A stretch of DNA of 64,000 bases from Gemmobacter fulvus (lineage in GTDB: Bacteria; Pseudomonadota; Alphaproteobacteria; Rhodobacterales; Rhodobacteraceae): contig NZ_CP076361.1 of NCBI RefSeq assembly GCF_018798885.1, positions 1,240,001 to 1,304,000 of the forward strand. Reading direction: 5' to 3'. A program made the translations under genes and the position numbers. This document shows positions 52,348 through 60,009 of this stretch, piece after piece. The notes beneath the pieces were generated by a model. The model saw only the letters and a program-made list of their open reading frames with translations. It had not been told where the DNA came from and did no database searches. Each line of letters starts with the position of its first letter. Within the stretch, counting starts at the first letter, position 1.

Positions 52348-52584
52348 ATGATCCCTGCCCGCTTTGCCCCCATTCTGTTCGGCCTGATCCTGTCGGGCCT
52401 GATGTCCTGCATCGTCAGCGGCATTGCCACGCTGCGCGCCTTGGGCGCGGTGGACGGTTTCGTCGCGGCCTGGATGGGCAGCTGGATGGTGGCCTGGGCG
52501 ATTGCCTTTCCCACCGTGCTGCTGGTCGCACCGCTGACGCGGCGGATCGTGGCGCGGCTGACGGCTGCGCCGCAGCGCGGCTAA
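52348..52584 (+). CDS. DUF2798 family small membrane protein
   Basis: This 78-residue protein has two transmembrane helices (APILFGLILSGLMSCIVSGI and WMVAWAIAFPTVLLVAPLTR) separated by a short loop, as in DUF2798. GGAG lies 9 bases before ATG 52348; a GTG two codons earlier is too close to it. The function is unknown. Confidence 0.8.
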   Translation: MIPARFAPILFGLILSGLMSCIVSGIATLRALGAVDGFVAAWMGSWMVAWAIAFPTVLLVAPLTRRIVARLTAAPQRG

Positions 52585-52659
52585 GGCCTTGCCGCGCGGG
52601 CGGGGATTGCTAGAATGGCGCAAAGGGCAGCAGGCCCTGCCACTCCAGAAGGATCAGCC

Positions 52660-52845
52660 ATGACCATTGCCGCGCCGGAAACCCAGATTGTGACCAAATG
52701 GAAAGTGGCCTGTGATGGGGGCGACGGTGCGCTGGGGCATCCGCGTGTCTGGCTGACCATTCCGCAGGATACCGGCTTTGTGGAATGTGGGTATTGCGAC
52801 AAGCGCTATGTGATCGACCGCGACCATGCGCATGACGATCACTGA
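52660..52845 (+). CDS. Zinc-finger CHCC domain protein (NDUFS6-like)
   Basis: This 61-residue protein has the zf-CHCC arrangement: Cys18, His27, Cys43 and Cys46 ([24 protein letters not shown]). It resembles the C-terminal half of the complex I subunit NDUFS6, which has small free-standing homologues in alphaproteobacteria. A role in complex I assembly is therefore likely but not shown. It has an AAGGA site. The DUF2459 gene follows after 15 bases. Confidence 0.88.
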   Translation: MTIAAPETQIVTKWKVACDGGDGALGHPRVWLTIPQDTGFVECGYCDKRYVIDRDHAHDDH

Positions 52846-52860
52846 TCACCGGCACCGGCT

Positions 52861-53547
52861 GTGAAACGATGGGGGTGGCGGTTGGGCATGGCTCTGGCCA
52901 CGCCCTTTTTGCTCATTGCCCTGTGGCTTCTGGCCGGGTTTGCCGGGGCCCTAATCCCGGCGCAGGTGGCCCGGCATGACGGGCCTGCGGTAGTGGAGAT
53001 CGGGCTGATTGCCACGCCCATTCACTATGACCTCTTGCTGCCGCTGACCCCGGCCCTGCGCCGCCGCTTTGGCTTTGCCGCCGCCTCAGGGGTGGCGGTG
53101 GACGGGCCGGAGGCGGGCTGGCTGCTGGTGGGATGGGGCGCACAAGGCTTTTACACCAGCGCGGGCCGCTATGCCGATGTGCCAGCCGGGGCTGTGGCGC
53201 AGGGCATCATTGGCGACGGGTCGGTGGTGCGGCTGGAGGCCTGGGGGCAGTTTGCCCTGACCGATCTGCCCGATGCACAGGTGCTGCGCCTGACCGCGTC
53301 GGGCTATGAGGCGGTGCTGACCCGGATCGAGGCAGAGCTGGGCACGCCCCGCCTTGTGAAAGCCCCCGGCCTGACGCCGCAGGATGCGTTTTTCGCAGGC
53401 TCCACCGGCTTTTCGATCCTGCGCACCTGCAATGTCTGGATGGGCGAGACGCTGCGTGCGGCGGGGGTCAGGCTGGGCGGCTGGACGCCCACGCCGCAAT
53501 CCCTGCGCTTTTCGCTGTGGGCCTGGGGTGAGCGCGCCGCACCCTAG
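52861..53547 (+). CDS. DUF2459 family protein
   Basis: This is a 228-residue protein starting at GTG. It has one N-terminal hydrophobic helix (MALATPFLLIALWLLAGFAG) and then the DUF2459 (TIGR02117) features: IGLIATPIHYDLLLPL, LLVGWGAQGFYTSAGRYADV, YEAVLTRIEAEL, and the C-terminal RTCNVWMGETLRAAGVR. The conserved His, Cys and Asn residues resemble an NlpC/P60-like or related hydrolase arrangement, which is inference. It overlaps the next, convergent, small gene by 4 bases. Confidence 0.82.
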   Translation: MKRWGWRLGMALATPFLLIALWLLAGFAGALIPAQVARHDGPAVVEIGLIATPIHYDLLLPLTPALRRRFGFAAASGVAVDGPEAGWLLVGWGAQGFYTSAGRYADVPAGAVAQGIIGDGSVVRLEAWGQFALTDLPDAQVLRLTASGYEAVLTRIEAELGTPRLVKAPGLTPQDAFFAGSTGFSILRTCNVWMGETLRAAGVRLGGWTPTPQSLRFSLWAWGERAAP

Positions 53548-53741
53548 CGGCGTCTGGCCATCACCACCCCCAGAACTGCCCCGGCTATCGCGCCTGCGGG
53601 CACCCAAAAAAACGCAACCCCCATCGCATAGGCACCCTCGGCCTGCGAAATCGAGACGACCGAGGGCAGCAGGATGCCGATGGCCCCGGCCAGCACCCCG
53701 CCCGCCAGAAACCCGGCCACGGCCCACAGCCCTGTTTTCAT
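53544..53741 (-). CDS. Small two-helix membrane protein
   Basis: This 65-residue protein has two hydrophobic helices (WAVAGFLAGGVLAGAIGILL and GVAFFWVPAGAIAGAVLGVV) with glycine-zipper-like spacing and an Arg-rich end (MARRR). GGAG lies 4 bases before ATG 53741. No family is recognised. It sits between the convergent DUF2459 gene and the divergent polA. Confidence 0.65.
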   Translation of the reverse strand: MKTGLWAVAGFLAGGVLAGAIGILLPSVVSISQAEGAYAMGVAFFWVPAGAIAGAVLGVVMARRR

Positions 53742-53832
53742 GCCCTCTCCCCTTCCCGCGCCCTGCAACGGGTGGAAGCCCGCAGCGCTTCGTGGCAATA
53801 CTGCCATGAAACCGGGCGAAGGGGTGATGGAA

Positions 53833-56646
53833 ATGACATTCGGAAAAGGCTGCCACCTGCACCTGATCGACGGCTCTGCCTTCATCTTTCGCGCCTATCA
53901 CGCGCTGCCGCCGCTGACGCGCAAATCCGATGGCCTGCCGATCGGGGCGGTGGCGGGCTTTTGCAACATGCTGTTCCGCTATGTCGAAAACAACAAGGGC
54001 CCGGATGCCCCGACCCACGTGGCCGTGATTTTCGACCATTCGTCGAAAACCTTCCGCAACGAGATCTACCCGGCCTACAAGGCCAACCGGCCAGAGCTGC
54101 CGGAAGACCTGCGCCCGCAATTCCCCCTGACGCGCGAGGCGACGCGGGCCTTCAACATCGCCTGTATCGAAACCGAAGGCTACGAGGCCGATGACATCAT
54201 CGCCGCCATGTCCTGCAAGGCGCGCAATGCGGGCGGGCGGGTGACGATCATCAGTTCTGACAAGGATCTGATGCAGTTGATCGGCGACGGCGTGGTGATG
54301 TTCGACGCGATGAAGAACAAGACCATCGACCGCGACGAGGTCTTCGAGAAATTCGGCGTCGGCCCGGACCGGGTGGTGGATGTGCAGGCGCTGGCGGGCG
54401 ATTCGGTCGACAATGTGCCGGGCGCGCCGGGCATCGGCATCAAGACCGCGGCCCTGCTCATTCAGGAATATGGCGATCTGGAAACGCTGCTGGCGCGCGC
54501 CGGCGAGATCAAGCAGCCCAAACGCCGCGAGGCGCTGGTGAACAATGCAGAGTTGATCCGCATTTCCAAACGTCTGGTGCAGCTGGATTGCGACACGCCG
54601 CTGGATTTCAGCCTTGAAAGCCTTGAGGTCAGGGTGCCGGATGCCGAGGTGATCCTGCCCTTCCTGAACGTGATGGAATTCCGCACGCTGACAAAACGTG
54701 TGGCCGACAGCCTGAAAGTGGCGGCCCCCGTCGCGGCCCTGTTGACCGAGACGGCAGCCCCTGTGGCCACCCCCGCCGAGGCGCTGACATTCGATCATGC
54801 CAGCTATGAGGCCGTCACCACGCCCGAAGCACTGGCGGTCTGGGTCGCCCGCATCCGCGAACGTGGCTATGTGGCCTTTGACACCGAAACCACCAGCCTT
54901 GACGAGATGCGCGCCGATCTGGTGGGCATCTCGCTTTGCGTCGACGCCGGAGTGGCCTGTTACATCCCGATTGGCCATCGGCAGGGCGGCGGCGATCTGT
55001 TCGCCTCTGACAGCCTGACCGAGGGGCAATTGCCGCTGGCCGAGGTTCTGGCGCAGCTGAAGCCTGTGCTGGAGGATGACGCCATCCTCAAGATCGCGCA
55101 GAACATGAAATACGATGCCAAGATCATGGCGCGGCTTGGCGTGCAGGTGGCCCCCATCGCCGACACCATGCTGATGAGCTATGCCATGCACGGCGGCCTG
55201 CACAATCACGGCATGGACGAACTGTCGGAACGCTATCTGTCCCATACGCCGATCCCGATCAAACCGCTGCTCGGCTCGGGCAAATCGGCAGTCACCTTTG
55301 ATCGCGTGGGCATTGCCGATGCGGTAAAATATGCCGCCGAGGACGCCGATGTCACGCTGCGCCTATGGCAGAAGTTCCAGCCGATGCTGCACCGCGTGGG
55401 CGTGACCACAGTGTACGAGACGCTGGAGCGTCCGCTGGTGCCGGTGCTGATGCAGATGGAAATGGCGGGCGTGCAGGTGGATCGCAACACGCTGTCGCGC
55501 ATGTCCAGCGCCTTTGCGCAGAAAATGGCAGCACTGGAAGCCGAGATTCACGAGCTGGCGGGCGGGCCATTCAACGTCGGCAGCCCGAAACAGCTGGGCG
55601 AGATCCTGTTTGACCGGCTGGGCCTGCCGGGCGGTGAAAAGGGTAAGACCGGGGCCTATGCCACCGGCGCCGATGTGCTGGAAGACATTGCCGCCGAAGG
55701 CGTGGTGGAGGCGGGCCGCACTCTGGCGGCGCGGGTGCTGGACTGGCGGCAGCTGAGCAAGCTGAAATCCACCTATACCGACGCGCTGCAAACCCATATC
55801 CACCCCGACACCGGGCGGGTGCATACCTCTTATTCCATCGCCGGGGCCAATACCGGGCGGCTGGCCTCGACCGATCCGAACCTGCAAAACATTCCCGTCC
55901 GCTCTGAAGAGGGCCGCCGCATCCGCGAGGCTTTTGTTGCCCCGGTAGGCCGGGTGCTGGTGAGCCTGGACTACAGCCAGATCGAGCTGCGGATTCTGGC
56001 GCATATGGCCAATATCCCGGCGCTGAAACAGGCCTTTACCGATGGGCTGGACATCCACGCCATGACCGCCTCGGAAATGTTCAACGTGCCGATGGCGCAG
56101 ATGACCTCGGATATCCGCCGTCAGGCCAAGGCGATCAATTTTGGCGTGATCTATGGCATTTCCGGCTTTGGCCTTGCCCGCAACCTGCGCATCCCGCGCG
56201 CCGAGGCGCAGGGCTTCATCGACCGCTATTTTGAGCGTTTCCCCGGCATCCGCGCCTATATGGATGACACGATTGCCTTCGCAAAAGCCAATGGCCATGT
56301 GCAGACGCTGTTCGGGCGCAAGATCCACACGCCCGAGATCAACGCCAAGGGCCCCGGTGCGGGCTTTGCCAAACGCGCCGCGATCAATGCGCCGATTCAG
56401 GGCACCGCCGCCGATGTGATCCGCCGCGCCATGATCCGCATGCCCGCCGCCATCGCCGGGCTGGATGCAAAGATGCTGCTGCAAGTGCATGACGAATTGC
56501 TGTTCGAAGTGGCCGAGACGGATGTGGAGCGTCTGATCACCGCCGCCAAGCACACGATGGAAACCGCCGCCGACCCTGCGGTGAAGCTGTCGGTGCATCT
56601 GACGGTCGAGGCCGGGCAAGGGCCGAACTGGGCAGCGGCCCATTAA
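53833..56646 (+). CDS. polA: DNA polymerase I
   Basis: This 937-residue protein has all three Pol I domains. The 5'-3' exonuclease (about 1-290) shows LIDGSAFIFRAYHALPPL, GYEADDIIAAM and GDSVDNVPG. The 3'-5' exonuclease shows FDTETTSLDEMRADLVG near residue 348 and NMKYDAKIM, so the proofreading metal ligands are kept. The polymerase shows DYSQIELRILAHM near 712, RRQAKAINFGVIYGIS, and QVHDELLFEV near 886. ATG 53833 is chosen from AAGGGG 8 bases upstream; ATGs at 53806 and 53827 are also in frame. It fills gaps in repair and replaces RNA primers. Confidence 0.97.
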   Translation: MTFGKGCHLHLIDGSAFIFRAYHALPPLTRKSDGLPIGAVAGFCNMLFRYVENNKGPDAPTHVAVIFDHSSKTFRNEIYPAYKANRPELPEDLRPQFPLTREATRAFNIACIETEGYEADDIIAAMSCKARNAGGRVTIISSDKDLMQLIGDGVVMFDAMKNKTIDRDEVFEKFGVGPDRVVDVQALAGDSVDNVPGAPGIGIKTAALLIQEYGDLETLLARAGEIKQPKRREALVNNAELIRISKRLVQLDCDTPLDFSLESLEVRVPDAEVILPFLNVMEFRTLTKRVADSLKVAAPVAALLTETAAPVATPAEALTFDHASYEAVTTPEALAVWVARIRERGYVAFDTETTSLDEMRADLVGISLCVDAGVACYIPIGHRQGGGDLFASDSLTEGQLPLAEVLAQLKPVLEDDAILKIAQNMKYDAKIMARLGVQVAPIADTMLMSYAMHGGLHNHGMDELSERYLSHTPIPIKPLLGSGKSAVTFDRVGIADAVKYAAEDADVTLRLWQKFQPMLHRVGVTTVYETLERPLVPVLMQMEMAGVQVDRNTLSRMSSAFAQKMAALEAEIHELAGGPFNVGSPKQLGEILFDRLGLPGGEKGKTGAYATGADVLEDIAAEGVVEAGRTLAARVLDWRQLSKLKSTYTDALQTHIHPDTGRVHTSYSIAGANTGRLASTDPNLQNIPVRSEEGRRIREAFVAPVGRVLVSLDYSQIELRILAHMANIPALKQAFTDGLDIHAMTASEMFNVPMAQMTSDIRRQAKAINFGVIYGISGFGLARNLRIPRAEAQGFIDRYFERFPGIRAYMDDTIAFAKANGHVQTLFGRKIHTPEINAKGPGAGFAKRAAINAPIQGTAADVIRRAMIRMPAAIAGLDAKMLLQVHDELLFEVAETDVERLITAAKHTMETAADPAVKLSVHLTVEAGQGPNWAAAH

Positions 56647-56660
56647 GCCGGGAGGCGGCA

Positions 56661-57029
56661 ATGATTGCGACCTGGCCCGAATTGCGCGACACCGCACTCG
56701 GGCTGGGCCTGCCCTGCATCACCCACGCCACCCCCTGGGGCCATGAGGCGCTGAAGGCGCATGGCAAGCTGTGGTGCTATTGGTCGTTCTACGAGGATGC
56801 GGCGGTCTTCAAGGCCGACCGCGACGAACGCGAGATGTTGATGCAGGCCGATCCGCAGACCTTTTTCCTGCATCCGCATTACGCGCCGCATGCGCTGGTT
56901 CTGGTGCGCGCAGGCCGGATCGACCCCGACTGGGCCCGCGCAAGGCTGATCCGGCAATGGCGCGATGCCGCGCCGAAACGCTGGTTGAAGGCATGGGATG
57001 CCGCACAGGGCGGCCCCCCGCCCCTCTGA
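56661..57029 (+). CDS. MmcQ/YjbR-family protein
   Basis: This 122-residue protein matches the MmcQ/YjbR (DUF419) fold. ELRDTALGLGLPCITHATPW is followed by GHEALKAHGKLWCYWSFYED, AVFKADRDEREMLMQADP, then FFLHPHYAPHALVLVRAGRI. The family has a double wing-like DNA-binding fold, but no biochemical role is established. It follows polA by 14 bases and may be co-transcribed with it. Confidence 0.85.
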   Translation: MIATWPELRDTALGLGLPCITHATPWGHEALKAHGKLWCYWSFYEDAAVFKADRDEREMLMQADPQTFFLHPHYAPHALVLVRAGRIDPDWARARLIRQWRDAAPKRWLKAWDAAQGGPPPL

Positions 57030-57035
57030 TCGGGA

Positions 57036-57419
57036 TCAGTCGGCCTTCGCCAGCATCCGCCCCAGAACACGACCGCCCAGAATATGCAGGTGGAAATGCG
57101 GCACTTCCTGCACCCCGGCCTCGCCCGCATTGGTGATGGCGCGGAAGCCTTGCCCGCCCTCGCCCGGCTGCACCCCGGTCATTTCACAGACCTGCGCCAC
57201 CGCCCGGTGAAAATCGACGATCTCGGCATCCGGCGCATCGCGCAGAAAATGGTCGTAGGTGACATAGGGCCCCTTCGGGATCACCAGAACATGCACCGGT
57301 GCCTGCGGATAAAGGTCGTGGAAGGCCAGCGTATGCGTGGTTTCCAGCAAGGTTTTGTTCGGAATCTCACCGCGCAGGATACGGGCAAAGATGTTCTGCG
57401 GATCGTAGGTATAGGCCAT
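57036..57419 (-). CDS. HIT-family purine nucleotide-binding hydrolase (Hint-like)
   Basis: This 127-residue protein has the histidine triad HFHLHI (His108, His110, His112) near the C-terminus, and the N-terminal IFARILRGEIPNKTLLET and APVHVLVIPKGPYV segments of HINT/HinT proteins. It should hydrolyse AMP-linked phosphoramidates. It is convergent with the YjbR gene (6-base gap) and 5 bases after the stop of the upstream glycosyltransferase gene on the same strand, so it is probably co-transcribed. Confidence 0.93.
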   Translation of the reverse strand: MAYTYDPQNIFARILRGEIPNKTLLETTHTLAFHDLYPQAPVHVLVIPKGPYVTYDHFLRDAPDAEIVDFHRAVAQVCEMTGVQPGEGGQGFRAITNAGEAGVQEVPHFHLHILGGRVLGRMLAKAD

Positions 57420-57424
57420 CTGTC

Positions 57425-59002
57425 TCAGTCCACGAAAAGGTAATGGGTGTCGGCAATCTCGCGCGCCTTTTCCAGAGAGATCCCCAGAAACGCGGCCAGA
57501 GGGCCGGTGTTCTCTTCCACCGTGGCAGATTGCCGGATGCGGTGGAAGCCCTCGAAATCGGCATCGCGGATTCTGTCGCTTTCAAACTTCACGTCATAGC
57601 GGATGGTGGGCAGCAGCTTGTCGATGGTTTCCTGCGGAGTCTTTTCGCCCGCCAGCCCCACGCGGCGGGCATGGCCGATCAGATATTCATCGGTGAATTC
57701 ACACTCCACCTCCAGCAGGCGGATGTTCGATCTGTCCGCATAGAAATCCTGCATCAGCTCCACATTGCCCGGATCAATGCAGACCACCAGCTTTTCGGTG
57801 TTCCAATAATCGAACAACATCCGCACCAGCGCGCGGCGATGGCGTGTTCGCTTTTCGATGGTGGTCTGGATTCCGCCCAGATCGGGCAGCGGGGTGGAGC
57901 CTTCGTTGAACAGGTAATCCACCGCCGGCAGGCCGGTCACATGGCGCACCCGCTCCACCAGACGTTTCGCCACATGCCATTTCTTGCAGGTCACGATCAG
58001 CAGGGTGCGTTCGCGGCCAAGGCTGGTTTCCGCCTCCCAGAACCGCGGGGCGAAGCGGCGCCCGATCCGGCCCCGCCCGGTCAGAAACTTGTAAAGGCTG
58101 CGCCCCTCGCCCGAAATCGGGAAAGACACCCCTTCGGCGGTATACAGATCGCCCAGCCGCTGCTTCAGCGCCTTTGCATCCGCCGAGATCTTGCGGGCGA
58201 ACAGATAATCCTGCGAAATCAGCAGATCATATTGATCGTTGTAAAAATTCACCGGCATCCCGTAATCGGTGAACATCAGAAAGGTCAGCGTGCGGCTGCG
58301 AATTTCGTCCTGGGGCACCAGATGGCGCACCAGCGTCTGAAAGAAGGTTTCATCCGGGATCCAGGTGGTGCGGAAGAACCGCATCACATCGCGCCGCTTG
58401 CGGCAGAACTCCAACACCCATTCCACCGTGCGGCGGCGCAGGCACCACCATTGCGAGCCGATCTGGATCGCCAGATCCTCGGGCACGGGCCGCGCCAGCC
58501 CGAACTTCTGCTGGAGGTCGAGCGAGGTATAGAACAGCCATTTATGGGTGCGTTCGTTGAAATAGTGGCGATAGATCAGCCGCTCACCCTTGATCCCAGT
58601 CTTGATCCAGTCCGAGCGGAAGAAATCGAAGCTTTCGATGTAATCCACATCGTCCTTTTCCAGAAAGTCATGGGCATATTCCGCCGATTTGATCGGCATG
58701 CAGTCGCCCGACAGCATGTAGAAATGCGTGGCTCTGGGAAAGCTGTCGACCGCCGCGCGCACCGCCTGCAGGGTGGCATCGACCAGACTCCACCCGCCCC
58801 AGCCGCATTTCAGCCGCTTGGCGGCAAAGGCGACAGAGCGGTTTCCGGCAAGGGCGGTGCGAATCTTGTCGTAATCCTCGCGCCGGGCACGGGCATCGAA
58901 ATGGATGGCAATGTAATCACCGGCCGCCGTGAGCCGCTGCGCCTGGGCGATGATCCCCTCGGGGTCTTTGTGACACAGAAGAATATAGGCGATTTTTGCC
59001 AT
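57425..59002 (-). CDS. Core-2/I-branching-type glycosyltransferase with extra C-terminal domain
   Basis: This 525-residue protein has an N-terminal GT14-like (core-2/I-branching beta-1,6-N-acetylglucosaminyltransferase) domain: KIAYILLCHKDPEGIIAQAQ, LKCGWGGWSLVDATLQAVRA, THFYMLSGDCMPIKSAEY, and IGSQWWCLRRRTVEW. From about residue 320 a second domain follows, with an LLIVTCKKWHVAKRLVERV start and an ATP/GTP-independent Rossmann-like look. It probably modifies a surface polysaccharide. ATG 59002 fits the family N-terminus. It is divergent from a sulfotransferase. Confidence 0.85.
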   Translation of the reverse strand: MAKIAYILLCHKDPEGIIAQAQRLTAAGDYIAIHFDARARREDYDKIRTALAGNRSVAFAAKRLKCGWGGWSLVDATLQAVRAAVDSFPRATHFYMLSGDCMPIKSAEYAHDFLEKDDVDYIESFDFFRSDWIKTGIKGERLIYRHYFNERTHKWLFYTSLDLQQKFGLARPVPEDLAIQIGSQWWCLRRRTVEWVLEFCRKRRDVMRFFRTTWIPDETFFQTLVRHLVPQDEIRSRTLTFLMFTDYGMPVNFYNDQYDLLISQDYLFARKISADAKALKQRLGDLYTAEGVSFPISGEGRSLYKFLTGRGRIGRRFAPRFWEAETSLGRERTLLIVTCKKWHVAKRLVERVRHVTGLPAVDYLFNEGSTPLPDLGGIQTTIEKRTRHRRALVRMLFDYWNTEKLVVCIDPGNVELMQDFYADRSNIRLLEVECEFTDEYLIGHARRVGLAGEKTPQETIDKLLPTIRYDVKFESDRIRDADFEGFHRIRQSATVEENTGPLAAFLGISLEKAREIADTHYLFVD

Positions 59003-59150
59003 CCAGAAAACTCTGACCCTCTTTTCCTCGTCACTGTTTCCATAAAGTGCTTTATGGGTCATTGAAAAGACAGAGTTTGTTTGCTTTTTGTGACGATAAC
59101 GACAGAAGCCCGCATGACCGGCGGGACTTCGAGCTTTGGAGGCGAGGCAG

Positions 59151-59969
59151 ATGGGGTTTCCCGGCACCTGGATGACCGAGAGTGAGAGCGTTGTGTACCG
59201 TGTGGTGCCGAAATGTGCCTGTTCGACGATTGGCCAGATCATGTTCTATGCGGATCACGGCAAGTTTTTTGACGGTGACATTCACGATTCGACCACCGGC
59301 CTGCACAAATGGAGCCAGGAGATCAGCCAGCCGCTGATCGAACGCAATGTGAAGAAGCACAAAAGCTATGCCTTCACCTGCGTGCGTAATCCCTATACGC
59401 GCATCCTGTCATCGTTCTTCGACAAGATCTGCGGCATCCAGCGTAATGGCAAACGCTATCGCGGCAATCTGGTGCCGCTCTTGACCCAGAAATACGGGAT
59501 CGAGGTCGGCGGCGATGACGGCAAACAGGAGTTTGACCAGATCGCCAGCTTCCGGCGCTTTCTGCTGTTCGCGCGCGACACCATCCGCTTTCGCAAACCG
59601 ATGGAGCCTGACATCCATTGGTCGGCCATGTCGGGCCATGTGTCCACCTTCATCGTGAACGGTGGCCGCTATGACCACATCTTTTTCACCGAACGGTTCA
59701 ATGACGGCATGCAGGTCGTGCTGGACAACATCAAGACCAAGCACAAGGTGAACCTGAAGAAGATCCCCAAGTTCAACGAAAGCGAAGGCCACGGGCCGAA
59801 ACGCCTGCATCCGGTTGAAGATTACTTCGACGATCTGTCCCGCCATCTGGTGTGGGAGATCTACAAGCGCGACTTCCAGCTGTTCAAATATGATTTCGAC
59901 AATCCGGCCAACAAGATGCCGCTGTCCGAGGTCGATCTTGACGAGGTGCACGCCAAACTCGGCGAGTGA
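59151..59969 (+). CDS. Sulfotransferase (family 2 type, PAPS-dependent)
   Basis: This 272-residue protein has a 5'-phosphosulphate-binding loop, VVPKCACSTIGQIMF near residue 17, and a 3'-phosphate motif, VRNPYTRILSSFFDKI near residue 78. These are characteristic of carbohydrate sulfotransferases of the Sulfotransfer_2 family, which use PAPS. The ATG at 59151 is preferred to a TTG five codons earlier. It is divergent from the glycosyltransferase (148 bases), and together they suggest synthesis of a sulphated surface glycan; this is inference. Confidence 0.85.
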   Translation: MGFPGTWMTESESVVYRVVPKCACSTIGQIMFYADHGKFFDGDIHDSTTGLHKWSQEISQPLIERNVKKHKSYAFTCVRNPYTRILSSFFDKICGIQRNGKRYRGNLVPLLTQKYGIEVGGDDGKQEFDQIASFRRFLLFARDTIRFRKPMEPDIHWSAMSGHVSTFIVNGGRYDHIFFTERFNDGMQVVLDNIKTKHKVNLKKIPKFNESEGHGPKRLHPVEDYFDDLSRHLVWEIYKRDFQLFKYDFDNPANKMPLSEVDLDEVHAKLGE

Positions 59970-59974
59970 TCCGA

Positions 59975-59995
59975 GTGCCCCCCTGCCGGGGGCAC
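59975..59995. terminator. Hairpin between the sulfotransferase and RTX-Hint genes
   Basis: GTGCCCCC-CTGCC-GGGGGCAC is a perfect 8-bp GC stem starting 5 bases after the sulfotransferase stop. It lies between convergent genes and may end both transcripts. Confidence 0.6.
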
Positions 59996-60009
59996 GTCAG
60001 ATATCGGTG

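Noticed and set aside
53086-55245. Minus-strand open frame opposite DUF2459 and the 5' half of polA
   Set aside because: It is antisense to conserved Pol I exonuclease motifs, with low-complexity translation.
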